Assembly (NCBI RefSeq): GCF_000226095.1 | Contig: NC_016473.1 | Coordinates: forward strand, 1,426,001 to 1,490,000 | Reading direction: 5' to 3' | DNA length: 64,000 nucleotides | Source: Thermothelomyces thermophilus ATCC 42464 | Taxonomy: Eukaryota; Ascomycota; Sordariomycetes; Sordariales; Chaetomiaceae | Shown: in pieces, positions 23,802 through 34,878 of the stretch | Layout: each line of letters starts with the position of its first letter | Numbering within the stretch: the stretch's first letter is position 1 | Notes under the pieces: generated by a model | Seen by the model: the letters and a program-made list of their open reading frames with translations, nothing else | Told to the model about the DNA's origin: nothing | Databases searched by the model: none | Translations under genes and position numbers: made by a program

Positions 23802-25100
23802 TCACCAAACAGTGACACGACCCCCCACCACCTCCATCTCGGCCCCAAACAGACACCTCCCCTGCGGACAGTTCCCGTGAAACAGCAGCCAGTCCCCGCC
23901 CGGCACGCTGGCCGCGCCCCCGGGAGCCGTGACGTCGAACCGGTCCCCCGTCCCGATCAGGGGCGGGCCCTCGCCGCTCCCCGCCGCCCGCTTGTACGGC
24001 CCCATGATGCTCCCCTCCGCCACCGCGTAGTTGACGCTGTACCCGGGCCCGTCCCAGCAGCGGTTGCTGTAAAACAGCACGTACCTCCCCGGCCGGCTCC
24101 TGCCCCCATCCCCGTCCGCGTCCGCGTCCGCGTCCCTGGAAGGCGGTAAATACAGTAGGTCGGGCGCCTCGACGAGCGGGCCGTCGGCGTCGGCGTCGCG
24201 GTCGAGGATCTCGGCGGCGGGCCCGACCGGGCGGACGCCCTCGGCGCCGTCCACTTCCACTTCCTGCAGCACGAGCGGCGTCCGCCGCGAGGGCGCCACC
24301 CCGTTGTTGCACTCCCCGCCCCGCCCGAGCGCGTTGCCGTCCACCTTGTACGCCACGTACCGCCGCCCCGTCGCCGGGTCCGCGAACCCGGCCGGGTCGA
24401 TCGCCCCGCCCTCCCCGGCCGGGCAGATGACCGGCTCCCGCTGCGGCCGGTACGGTCCCAGCGGCGACGACGTCGTCGACGTCGCTGCCCCGATGCAGTG
24501 CAGGCGCGAGGCCGAGGCCGAGGACGATGATGACGATGAGGATGAGGATGACGATGACGATGACGAGGAGTTCCCCTCATTTGCCGCGCTCCCCACGTAC
24601 CCCGGCGCCAGCAACGCGGCGTAGTACAGCACGTACGCCGACGCGTTGAGCCGGGCCACCGAGGGCGCCCAGACCTGCGCGTCGGGGCCGGACAGCGCCC
24701 ACGCGCCGGCCGAGGGCAGCGGGTCGGCCGAGGCGAGGTACGTCCACGGCCCCGCCGGATGGGGCGCCGACGCCGCCTGGATGTTCTTGTAGACCGCCGC
24801 GGCCGCGGCCTCCAGGGTCGCCGCCGTCGCGTTGTCGGCGCTGCTGCTGTTGTTGTTGTTGTTGGGCGCCGCTGTTGGCGGCGGCGGCGGCGGCGTCCAC
24901 CAGCCGCCCGTGGCGAAGGCATACCACGTCCCCGAGGACGCGTCCTGCACGATGCAGGGGTCGGGGAAGTCAACTGAGAGGAGCGGGGTCTTGGCTCGGG
25001 CGGCGCGAGTGGCGCGTGAAGAGGAAGAATAAGAAGAAGAAGAAAAAGAAGGTAGGAGCAGGGCGAGGAGCAAGTAGATCACCGCTACGAGGGCGGCCAT
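23802..25100 (-). CDS. Glycoside hydrolase family 43-type enzyme, secreted or signal-anchored
   Basis: An intronless gene of 432 residues. The chosen start (ACGATGGCC context) places a hydrophobic segment at once, MAALVAVIYLLLALLLPSF, a signal peptide or signal anchor. The five-bladed propeller expected for GH43 is visible through its catalytic carboxylates: the base Asp in SVDFPDPCIVQD, the pKa-modulating Asp in AIDPAGFADP, and the acid Glu in LVEAPDLLY. YVLFYSNRCWDGPGYSVNYA and LLFHGNCPQGRCLFGAEM close the propeller. Family members cleave arabinan, xylan or arabino-oligosaccharides outside the cell; which substrate applies here is not readable. Two low-complexity insertions interrupt the domain: Pro/Asn/Ala after GGWW and a run of about 17 Ser after AANEGN, encoded by a TCATCG-like microsatellite (24520-24575). 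An ATG further upstream at 25226 would add a poly-Ala leader and seems less likely. Confidence 0.85.
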   Translation of the reverse strand: MAALVAVIYLLLALLLPSFSSSSYSSSSRATRAARAKTPLLSVDFPDPCIVQDASSGTWYAFATGGWWTPPPPPPTAAPNNNNNSSSADNATAATLEAAAAAVYKNIQAASAPHPAGPWTYLASADPLPSAGAWALSGPDAQVWAPSVARLNASAYVLYYAALLAPGYVGSAANEGNSSSSSSSSSSSSSSSSSASASRLHCIGAATSTTSSPLGPYRPQREPVICPAGEGGAIDPAGFADPATGRRYVAYKVDGNALGRGGECNNGVAPSRRTPLVLQEVEVDGAEGVRPVGPAAEILDRDADADGPLVEAPDLLYLPPSRDADADADGDGGRSRPGRYVLFYSNRCWDGPGYSVNYAVAEGSIMGPYKRAAGSGEGPPLIGTGDRFDVTAPGGAASVPGGDWLLFHGNCPQGRCLFGAEMEVVGGRVTVW

Positions 25101-26026
25101 CGTGACTTGTCGTAAACCAGATCGTGATCGGCCAGGTAGGCAGAGAAAGGGTACGAACGCCCGCGCCTTCAAATACGCGGCCAGTCTTTTGACCTTGGCA
25201 GCCGCCGCCGCCGCCGCCGCCGCCATCCTGGGGACGAGGTTATTTATGGTTTGCTTTGCGTCTGGGAGGCTTTTCGATCCGGAGCTAAACGCCTTCCGAC
25301 CCTCTTGGCAAGGGTGCGGCTCGCGGCAAACATTGGTCCTAGTCGTCGGTGTCTCTTCTCCGAGGGAGTTAAACTTGCTGTTATCGTCGTCTGTCGGACA
25401 CAAAAGTGGGAATCCCACGCCATGACTGTCGGTTGGAGCGCACAGAGCGCCGTGCCCGTGTTGCTATATCTATCTGGGTGCCAGGACGAGTAGAGGCAGC
25501 ATCAGTGCGGTGCGGTGCGGGATCGATGTGGGATCGATGTGACATGCTCGTGATTTCATTCGGCTAAATAGGAAATGCGAGATATGCAAAACTTGAAGTG
25601 TTCCTCAGAGCTGCCCCGTGGCATGTGAATGCGCCGCGTACGAATGTACGGATACCCGTACATACACGACTTCTCGGTGAGGGCGGATCCCCTTAACAAG
25701 ACTCCCAAGTCCGGCCTGTCGAACCTTGATTCCACAAACCGTTGGCAACCTGACTCGTCGTCTCATAAATGACCGGACCCCGACTTGTAGTACATATCTA
25801 TTTTAGCTTGCAAGAAGCTTTGGAATATTAACAGGTTGAGATCCACACACCGTAAGCAAGACGTAACATACAAGCCGAAAACGCCATCACGCTTTTTCTT
25901 TTTTTCCGTGCAACAGCCGCAGCCAGCCAGCCAGCCAGCAAGAACGCCCCCCTCCATCCAGTAGCGTGAAGAAGGAACCAAACCCAAACTCATACAGCGA
26001 AGCAACCCTCAACCCTTCACCGGGCC
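25101..26026. other. Intergenic, CBF5 3' end to GH43 5' end
   Basis: Promoter side of the GH43 gene and 3' flank of CBF5. Short direct repeats occur (GGATCGATGTG twice near 25520-25540, a GCCA run near 25920-25940). No gene is seen. Confidence 0.5.
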
Positions 26027-27735
26027 TTAATCACTCTCTTCGGCCTCCTTGCTCTCCTTGCTCTTCTCGGCCTTCTTCTTCTCCTTCTTCTCCTTCTTTA
26101 GCCGTTTCCGCTCTGCCTTCTCCTCGGGCGTCTCGCCCTCGTGCTTCTTGCGCTTCTTCTTCTCCTCGTCCGCCCTCTCCTCCGGCGCGGACTCGGCCTT
26201 CTTCTCGGGCGAGGCGGCCTCGGCTGCCGGTGCGTCGGCGGCAGCAGGGGCAGCACTGCTGGCGGCCGCCGCAACGTCGGGCGCGCTGTAGTCGGTGTAG
26301 CTCTGCGTCCACTTGGCCGGCGTGGCCTCGTTGGGGCGGCCGTACTTGTCCAGCTTGCCGTCAGCCTTGAGCTTCTTCTTCTCCATGGCGACGGGACCCA
26401 GGCCCCAGCGGCGGGGGTAGAGATCGCGCTCCATGATGCAGCGCTTGACCTTGGCGACAACGCCGTGGTCACATGTGGTCATCCTGCGCGACCCATGTCA
26501 GTACGAATTCATGTTTGGAGGACACAAGACCCATCGGGGTGGTAGTAGCAGCAGCAACTTACTCAACCGTGCTCATTTGGGCGATGCCAATGGCAATGGC
26601 CTCGCCCTTGGTCGTCATGAGGACGACCTCCTCATGGGCCTCGATGCCGGGATCGTACCGCAGCAGGCCGGGCAGCATCAGCTTGGCGCCGTAGCAGACG
26701 GCGTTGACGGCCGAGTCCTTGACCACGAGGCGCTTGTACGTGCAGAGCAGCGTCTCGAGTGGCTGGATGACCTTGCGCAGCAGCGTCTCATCGCCACCAT
26801 TGTCGTACTGCCACTGGGCGTCGAGCACGTCGTGCAACGTGACCATCGTGCCGTCGTCCTCCGACATGACTCCGGACCGCACGCGGCGGAGCTCCTGCAT
26901 GTGCGCGCCGACGCCGAGCAGCAGGCCCAGGTGCACGCAGAGGGTACGGATGTAGGTGCCGGCCTCGCAAGAAACCCAGAAGACGCCCAGATGGCGGTCG
27001 TTGTCGAACTCGATCAGCTTGCTCTCGTGGATCGTGCGGATACGCAGCTGGCGCTTGACGGCCGAGATGAGCGGCGGGCGCTGGAAGAGGGCACCCGTGA
27101 GAATCTCGAGGGCCTTGGCAAAGGCGGCTTCGCCGCCCGGGACGGTGTCGTGGAAGCGGATGACGCAAACGTACTCCTTACCGGCACCCTGCTGGGCCTT
27201 GACGAGACGGGTGGCGCGGTCAATGCAGACAACTAGTTCGGTCAGCCAACCTCGGCGCGTTTGGGGAAGGGTGGAAGGGAGGAGGGGACAAAAAATAGGA
27301 AACGTACTCAAGCAGCCAGTGACTTTGGGATCGAGGGTGCCAGAGTGACCAGTTTTCTCCACACTGCAAGACAAGGACTGTCAGCACCGCCGTCCTCGTT
27401 CATCTCTTCCTTCACTTGCAACCCCTCCCCTCTTCCCATACATACCGGAGAATCCGCTTCAGCCAAGCAACGACTTCGTGCGAAGAGGGGTTCGACGGCT
27501 TGTCGAGGTTGATGACACCGCTGGAGATGTAGGACTTGATATCGCGCTTGTAGGGCGAGGAACCGTTGGGGATGGGCGTAAAGTGACCGGAGCGCACTAG
27601 CATCTTGTCGTAGTTCTTGAGCAGGAGCGGCCAGGTGCTGGTATCGATCGTGGGGACCGTGCTCTGCGGCTTGATCGCGTACTCCTCCTCCCCATTGTCG
27701 CCCGCCTTCTTCACCAACGCTTTCGAGTCTGCCAT
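26027..27735 (-). CDS. CBF5: H/ACA snoRNP pseudouridine synthase Cbf5 (dyskerin)
   Basis: Minus-strand exons 27735-27446, 27363-27308, 27232-26563 and 26483-26027 give 490 residues, the usual length. It is the catalytic subunit of H/ACA snoRNPs, making pseudouridines in rRNA and snRNA in the nucleolus. Visible elements: the dyskerin-like N-terminus ([19 protein letters not shown]), the catalytic motif [13 protein letters not shown] with the active-site Asp, the TruB core ([49 protein letters not shown]), the PUA domain ([20 protein letters not shown] to [10 protein letters not shown]) and a Lys/Glu-rich nucleolar tail with KK(E/D) repeats. Exon junctions fall inside Arg, Ile and Glu codons and all donors are GTATGT, GTACGT or GTAAGT. 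It is transcribed in tandem with the GH43 gene but with ordinary spacing, so no functional link is implied. Confidence 0.96.
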
Positions 27736-28489
27736 TGTTGCTGGGCTTGTGTCTTCTTCGTAGTTATACAATCCGTAAAAAAAGCCCCCCACTTGATACT
27801 GTATATATCTGGCGGTCGAAACACAGGTCGAGCTCGAGTGCGCGTCACCCGTCCGGCAATTGGTCGTCCCGAGATAGGTTATAAGGTTATGGGTGGACCG
27901 TGAGCAATTTCACGAGTCGGCCGGCAAGCTGGATCGAGTAGTCGGACAGTCGCCGTTCGATTTTCCACCGTCTGTGGTTGTTGACACCAAGAGCGCTGCT
28001 TCCAATCGATTGTCCCCGAAATTTTTTTGAGCGAGCGGTCGGTGTGGGGAACGATAGCGCCGAGGTGGCGCTAACCCGTTTCGAGAAGTCTCACGTGCTG
28101 ATAAGAGAGAGCCGGGTGTTTGATTTGGCAGAGTATGCACGAATTATGCAAATTGATCGCACGTTATGCATCAACCGACACCACTTCAAATGACGCAGAG
28201 TCGGGAAGAAATGAATTTTGTCCGCCGAGTATCGCTAAGCCGTCGAGACACTCGGAGAGTGAAACAATATTCGATATGTACTTGTCTCTTCTCCTTTCGC
28301 ACATTCGAAGGGTACATGTTATACAAGTATACACACAAAAGCAAAGCCAAGCAAGTCGGCATCCAAGGTATCTCGCAACTCCATATCCAGGTCCGGGTAT
28401 TATACCATCAATCATGAAAATAAGAAGAAGACGAAAACGACAAGCATTATTTAAAACAAAGAAAACAGACTTCATGACCAGGTCCCGTG
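27736..28489. other. Intergenic, CBF5 promoter and membrane protein B 3' flank
   Basis: No coding sequence or repeat that I can support; the part next to 27736 is presumed CBF5 promoter. Confidence 0.5.
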
Positions 28490-30228
28490 TCATGAAACGG
28501 GGTATCCTCTTTGATAATCCGGATACTGGCCCACACCCACTACCCCGGCTCCCGCGTCCGCGCCGCCCGGCCCAGTCCGTGACCCGTGGTGCCTCCCGTA
28601 GCCGGGGTGGTGCAGCACTGGCGCCTGCGGTTCGGCGGGCATTCTGAACGGATACTCGTAGTGGCGGTGGTCTTTCGAGTCACCGTTTCCGTTTCCGTTC
28701 CAGCTCGCGTTCCCGTTGGCGGTTCCGTTCCCATACCCGTACGGGCTCTCGACCTCGTGCATCTCATACGCCTCGTCGCGCTGCTTGCCCTTGGAGTCGA
28801 TCGGGTACCCATTGAGGTTGAGATTGGACGCCTTGGACCGTAGGCTCGCCTCGTCCCCGCCGAGCGCGATACCAATGGCGGGCTCGTTTTGTCCTTGGAC
28901 ATGCTGTGCGTGTATCTGCTCTTGGTTGCTGGTTGGCCACTGAGAAAACGCTGGTGGAGGCGAACCGTGGGTTGACGGCGACTGTGTCTGTGTCATCTGG
29001 TTGAACTGCTGCTGCTGCTGCTGCTGCTGCTCTGTGCGCTGCGGCACCAATGTCGGCCACTGGTGGTGGATTGACCCCGGCGCTTCCGGGCTCGTCACGG
29101 GGCTGGCGTACTGGCTCGAGTAGGGGCTGAAGTAGCGGGGGAACGGCGCGTCCGTGTGCGCGCTCACGGGGCTCTCCGTTTCCCACCCGCGCAGGGGCCG
29201 CTGACTGACGGGTGTCTCGAACATGTCCGGGCCGCCGCCGCTACTGCTGCTGCCGCCGTAGCGAGTTTTTGGGTGAGGCCAACCCTGTCCGCCATGGCGG
29301 CGCTCGAGCTCGCGTAGAAAGGCACGCCGCCTGCGCTTCCCGTTGCAGACGATACATACGCCGGCGACAACAAGGATGAAGGCGAGACCGCCAAAGGCGA
29401 TGCCCACGCGCGCCCCGAGGGAGACGGGGCCATAGTCTGGCGTTGGGACGCTCGATGCGTCCGGGTGTGGCTCGACGATGCTGACCGCGACGTTTGGGTC
29501 GAATGGATCGCCGGCAATCGACACGGTGAACCCGGGATCAGGCCTCTGCTCGCATGCGGCTTCGAGAATCGTCACGTAGTTGTTCTGGTATATGCCGTGT
29601 AGGTGGTCCTGCTGGAGCGGGATAAGGCATTCGCTGCACGGAGGGTAGAAGCCTTGGTCCCATTTGCTGCAATAGTCGAGAGCGCCGACCGAGGTAGACA
29701 TATTCTTATACGAAACGGCACGTCCGAGTGGTGCGCATGCCGTGCTGGCAACATGCCGTCAGCTCGAGCTCTCAAACCACAGAATAATGGCCGGAATCAG
29801 GTTGGTTGAAGACGCATTCGAGCCTCCTGTGAAACGCACCTTGTTACACATGGATTGGTTTCGCCGCCAAACAGGCAATATCCCACGTTGAAGCGCAGAT
29901 TGTCTAGGAACGAACGAGTCAGCCGGGGGAAAGGACACCCATTGCTTGAACAAGACATGCCACACATACAGAGTAGCGATTGTAGATCCGAATGCCCGCC
30001 AGAAACGTAGGTGCTAGTAAGGAGGCAGCCGATGCATTGCTCCCACACGACGCCCTCGGAGGAAGCGAGACCGGCGTCATCGCAGACCATTTCGTCGGTG
30101 GCCGTCGAGGATTGGACATTGCCGCAGTATTTTGAGCAAGGCGAATCAGGAGCAGCGATGAAGATGGACGCCGCCAGCGGTGCAAAGACCGCCGCGGCGA
30201 CGTAGAGATGGACGGTGCCCAGCCGCAT
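28490..30228 (-). CDS. Type I single-pass membrane protein B, paralogue of A (unknown function)
   Basis: Minus-strand exons 30228-29970, 29903-29840 and 29744-28490 give 525 residues. Signal peptide MRLGTVHLYVAAAVFAPLAA; Cys-rich ectodomain with SPCSKYCGN, MVCDDAGL, WEQCIGCLLTSTY, YNLRFNVGYCLFGG, NPCVTSTACAPL, DYCSKW and PPCSECLIPLQQ; transmembrane helix GARVGIAFGGLAFILVVAGVCIVC followed by KRRRR; long cytosolic tail with poly-Gln near the middle and Pro/Gly/Asn-rich sequence. The Cys spacing, YNLR-x(3,4)-YC-(V/L)-FG motif and the position of intron 1 (split Tyr codon before NLR) match protein A, which supports common descent. The second intron lies at a different place from that in A. Function unknown; a surface-sensing role is inference from architecture only. 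Confidence 0.78.
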
Positions 30229-32259
30229 CCTGGACGCTCCGTCCCTCCTTATGCCGCTGCTGGGTGTTGGAGAAGCTGGCTTGATGGCGCTCGGTTTGCG
30301 CCAGCAGACGACGGGGTCGGCGGTGACCCACGGGCTGGTAGTTGGAGACACGGGGACGCGAGCACTGCAGCTCCGGGAGGACGATTATGGGCGCCCAGAC
30401 TCCATGTAGTTATGAGCGTGCCAACAGAAATCGATTCATGCAGAGAGAAAGCACCTTCTTGACCGTGAAAAACAAACCGGCCTAAATTGGGGTGGTCGAG
30501 ACGGGAGCCGCCTACGGGTATAAGGGAGAAAAGCAGGGGGGAAAGTCGGCTTCTTCAGGCCAGAAGTTACGATGCTGGGCCGATGATGGTATGTGTAAGC
30601 GCGCACTTCATCCGGGAGAGGGAGGGGTCGTCCTGCAAAATTGGCGACGCCAACAGGTGTGACCGGCGGCGGGAAAGTTGGTGATGAGGGCGCAACGGAT
30701 GCACGGCGCAGGGCAAGGTGCCGAGAGGGCCAGACCTGGCCGCAGGTGTGCGCACCAACACGCAGCACAGCGCCATCCGGTTGCTGCGGGCGGGATGCCA
30801 TGGTTTTGTGGGTGGGAGTGTGCGTGTGATTGATTGGGGGGTGACTCGGAACAGGCCGCGGGGACGGAGCAAAACAAGCAATTCGACACCCCGGTTCCCC
30901 CGATCGACAAGAGGGTATGTACTGTACATTGCTTGCGGTCGGCCAGGGCAAGCGATGCCAATGGCCACAGCTAAGATGCGGGAGGGATGCCGTTCGATGG
31001 CTCAACCAAGCGCTCGCCATGCGGGTGAGCACAGCTGCGGCCAGTAGCAGCTCGAGGACCAGGTGCCTTGCTGCAACGACCCCTGCACCTCTTCACACCC
31101 GCCTCGAGTCACCCGAGACTGAACAATGATTGGCCGTCCGTTGCTTCCCCGCCGACCACGGCTTGCCCGATACGGTTAAAGCTGAAAGCTGCGAGATGGC
31201 ACCTCCTTCCCGTTTCTCACAGCAGTTACCCGTCAAACACCGGACCGTTGTGAAGAGGGATGGTTACATTCTTCCCTTTTCATCTCCTCAAAATTTTCTC
31301 TCAAGCTGGGGGCAGTTGCAGCTTGTTGTGTGTCTGTGTTGCGGAAAGGGTTGCGGGAAGAACTAGATACCATTCCTGCACTTCCCAAGACTCGCAACTA
31401 CCATAATCGATATTTTGGACGGTCAAGAGAAGGTACGGTCTGGTACAGGTGTAGGCAGAGAGGGAGAGGGGCAGCCGAGAAATGGGATTTCTTACGTGCT
31501 CTTTGCCCATCTTGATCTGTTGCATCGCCTTCCTGCCTGAAAAATATCCTGCCGCACGACTTAGAACAAAGCCACAAACACTGCCGCCTGTGCCTGCTGC
31601 GCGCAGTACATGAGTATAGGAATCAGTAAAACAACCACTGACCCATACCGTGATTCAGATGCCCCAAAATAACCTTCGCCATTTTTTACAGCCGTGGTGG
31701 TTTGACAGTATTACCAGTCGTCTAAGACCTCCAGGCGCCTTGCCGACTGCATCTTGAGGCGCAGTTCGCTTGCAGTCAGTCATGCATAATTGTATCATCA
31801 TGTTTGAGTGCTCTGCCATCAGGTCTGGCGACTTCTACATTCTCTTTTTCCGCTCACTCACAGTGTGTGGAGAAACACTAATAACGAGGTGTTGAGTGTA
31901 AATAGAGCACACGACCTACTAGCCTACCAACCTTCCCCTTCCCTCCTCTCCCTTTGGCCGCAAACTCACACCCCGAAAAACAGCATTACATGTGCAAAGC
32001 TATGGTCACAGAGGTGATATCACGAACTAAGTAGTAGTGGCTCGTAAAGAAGACCAAAAAAACAATCTACGTATGGCTATGTCGCATCGTTAAGATCACA
32101 AGTAATGGAAACCGAACCCTACCTCTTGTGATACATGGGCTTTCTTTTGGACGTTCCAACTTCGATCGAATATTCCTACCCCTTATTTCCCGCCCGTCAA
32201 CCTACCATCTATCTGTCTGCCCATCCGTCATCCATCCTCCCGAAATCAGACCATCAACG
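30229..32259. other. Intergenic region
   Basis: 2 kb without a supported gene. It contains one GTACTGTAC palindrome (30919-30927). On the minus strand near 31300-31690 several short frames with splice-like borders occur, but they form no recognisable protein. Confidence 0.45.
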
Positions 32260-34878
32260 TCAGCCATGGACTGCTGGTCGGCCGATCTCCAGCCCCGCGC
32301 TTCCGCCCTCCATCTCAAGCGACCCATTCGCCCCGGGATCCGCAGCTCCCTTGCCTCCCCCCTCCACGGCTGCCACCAAACCAGGAGGCAGGACCGCAGC
32401 ATCGGCGACGCTATCGCTGCCAGTACTGTCCCCGCCGTCCCGGACAAAGACGACAGGATCACGAGGCTCTACCACGTCGTCGCTAAACGTCGACGTCGAT
32501 GTTGCTGAGGTCGCGGAGCACAGACTGGGCGTCGTCGTGGCGTCCTGGATTGGGATGCCGTCTGTCCCAGTTTCTACTCCTCCTCGTTTCCCTCCCCGTT
32601 CCCCTCCCCTTGCTTCTCCTGCTGCTGCTGCTGCTGCAGCAGGATCGATCGACAGCGGTGGAGTGGTGTCATCCATGTCACGGGAGCTGGCTGCATCCGC
32701 GACGTCGCGAGATACTACGTGACGCAGGCGGGACGGCTGCCGCTGCCGCTGCCGTTGCCACTGACGCGGTCCTTGATGTGGTCTTGCCGCTTCGCCGTCT
32801 GCTGGCCCGCCGGGACCGCCGGAGGCGTTGTCGTGTTCCTGCCCTCCGTACCTCGGCCCCCACCGCTCCAGGGACCGAAAAGGGCTCGAGGACCGAGACA
32901 CGTTACGCGACTTGGGCGAGCTGGGCCTGTCGTCGGGCGAGGAGCTAACGTCTAGGACCGAACCGGGCCGCGCTCTGAGCCCTTCGAGCACATGCGCTAA
33001 GTCGGCCCAGTCATTTTTCAGTGCGGTGCGTTCTTCTGCCGGGTCTTGTCCTTCTTCTCTTACATCTTCTCCTCCTTCTTGCGTCTTCCAATCCATAACA
33101 CGCTCTTCTGGTTCTGCTTGTTGAGCTCTTGTGTGATAGTCAGATGATTCATGGGTCCTGGCATCAGATGCGTCCTGTTTCCTTTCCTGAGCTGAGGGAA
33201 GGGCAACATGCTGTGGCGAATCTGACCCGTTTTCCTTCTCTTCTTCCTCCACGGCCGACTCTTTCAGTGCTGAGAGTGTCGGCTCATGTCTCCAGAACCA
33301 TTGCGGCGGCGCCTTCTGGTCGATCGGCGTCGAACTCCAGCCGTCCTCGTCGAACGGCGTGATGGGCGTCATGGTAGCGCCCGCACCGAACACCGACGAG
33401 TGGGATCCGTCGTGGTGCTGCCACGGGTACGGGCTCTGCTTGCTGGGAAACCGCCATCCAGGCGACGCCGGGATGGTCAACGTGGGGCGCTGCAGCCGTC
33501 GTGCAAAAGCCGGGGTATGCGCCATGGCAGGAGTGTCAATTATGATGTTGTCGTCCGTGAAGGCGGTGTCTATGGCAGTGTATACTTCGTCGGCCGGCGG
33601 TCTGGTGGGGATCTGTAGGCGGGTTGGAGAGCGGTTGTCGGTGGGCGTCTCTCCAGGCTGAGTGGGTTGTGCCAACCAAGGCAGCCTGGGAGAGGTAGGC
33701 TGCCGGGGACTCGAGAGTCCTGGGCTCGCGAGATGACGCGGAGTCACTTCGCTCTCTCTTGAGTGACGGTTTTCCGGAATTGGGGGCGCCGGCAAGCCGC
33801 CTTTGATCTCCGTGTCTGGAGCCTTCTTCTCCTCTGCAACAGCTTCCTCGTCCCCCGCAACGGCATCGGCATCCGTGAGCTTGCTCATGGGCGGCTGGTC
33901 CGTGTCGACAATGAGCAGCTCGTCCACTCCGCGCCCAAGGACGCCGTAGACAAAAACCTCGCCTCGCCTGATGCCAATAACAGCGCTGGTACCCGTATAT
34001 GTAACTTCCTCCTCGGAGCCGGCTCTGTTGCAAAAGACGACGATGATTTCTTCCTCCGTGTCGGCACGGATCAGGGGCTCGAGCCGCTGAACCCAGTAGA
34101 CGAGTGTCTCGAGGTCCGGTTCGGCCGGGTTGAAATTGAAGACACTGCGGTCGTGGTGCGTCTGCCAGGCCATGGACATAATTACAAGGTTCGCCTCTGA
34201 TTTTAAGATGTGGAAGCCAAACTCAAAGGCGTCCCAGGGAGCTTCGAGTTTGTAGGGGCTGCGTCGTCAGCGGATATAAAGGTGCGAAGTGGAACATGAA
34301 CAAACGTACTTGAGATCGGTACAGATACCCAACGCGACACTTCCGAGCTTGGGTATCTCGCCTTCAAAGAAGCCATTTGCGCCCTCTAGAGCCCAGGTCT
34401 CATCGGTGTAATAGAGGAAGGACTTCCTGTAGTTGCCGACCGTATCGCCCTCGCCATTGACGATGACGGCTGAGTTGTAGCATCCGGGAGATGCCGGCCA
34501 CTTTTCCGAGACGTCGACCTTCTCGGGGTAGCCGACAACGACGGTGCAGTCGTGCTTGAGGGCGGTCGTCTGCGCCCACAGCGAACTGATGCCTGACCCG
34601 ACTTCTTCCAGGAAGGGGGCAATGTCCTGGAGTGACTTGAAGTTGTAGCCTGCAAGATGTTAACGACGGGACGAAGACATTCGCGGCTATGTACGGTAGG
34701 CGAGTATCGCTTCATGAAAAGTCCATCACGTACCAGTGAAGGCGAGCTCCGGGAGGACGAGTAGATCGAGACTATCGAGTTCCTCCGGGTCTACACGGTC
34801 CAGAACCGCATCGGCGCGGTTCAAATTATCGTCAACATCGCCGACTTGGGGACTAAACTGCAAGCAAGCAATCCTCAT
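32260..34878 (-). CDS. NTA1: Protein N-terminal amidase NTA1-like, copy A, with long disordered tail
   Basis: Minus-strand exons 34878-34734, 34649-34310 and 34258-32260 give 827 residues. The N-terminal ~330 residues are a nitrilase-superfamily amidase with Glu44 (VLPELAF), Lys124 (NYRKSFLYYTDETWALEG) and Cys158 (GICTDLN), the order and local motifs of Nta1. Nta1 deamidates N-terminal Asn and Gln so that the protein can enter the Arg/N-degron pathway (family knowledge). YGVLGRGVDELLIVDTDQPP ends the catalytic fold. The remaining ~500 residues are Pro/Ser/Asp-rich and look disordered, nearly doubling the length compared with yeast Nta1 (about 457). The start, MRIACLQFSPQVGDV, is preceded by GACATC, as in copy B. 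A long tail with retained frame suggests selection or at least no decay; its role is unknown. An unseen intron in the tail cannot be excluded. Confidence 0.87.

Noticed and set aside
31300-31690. Short minus-strand exons with splice-like borders (MAKVILGHLNH... and a second piece with MQQIKMGKEH)
   Set aside because: The pieces look like a small intron-rich gene, but I could not join them into one frame or match a known small protein.
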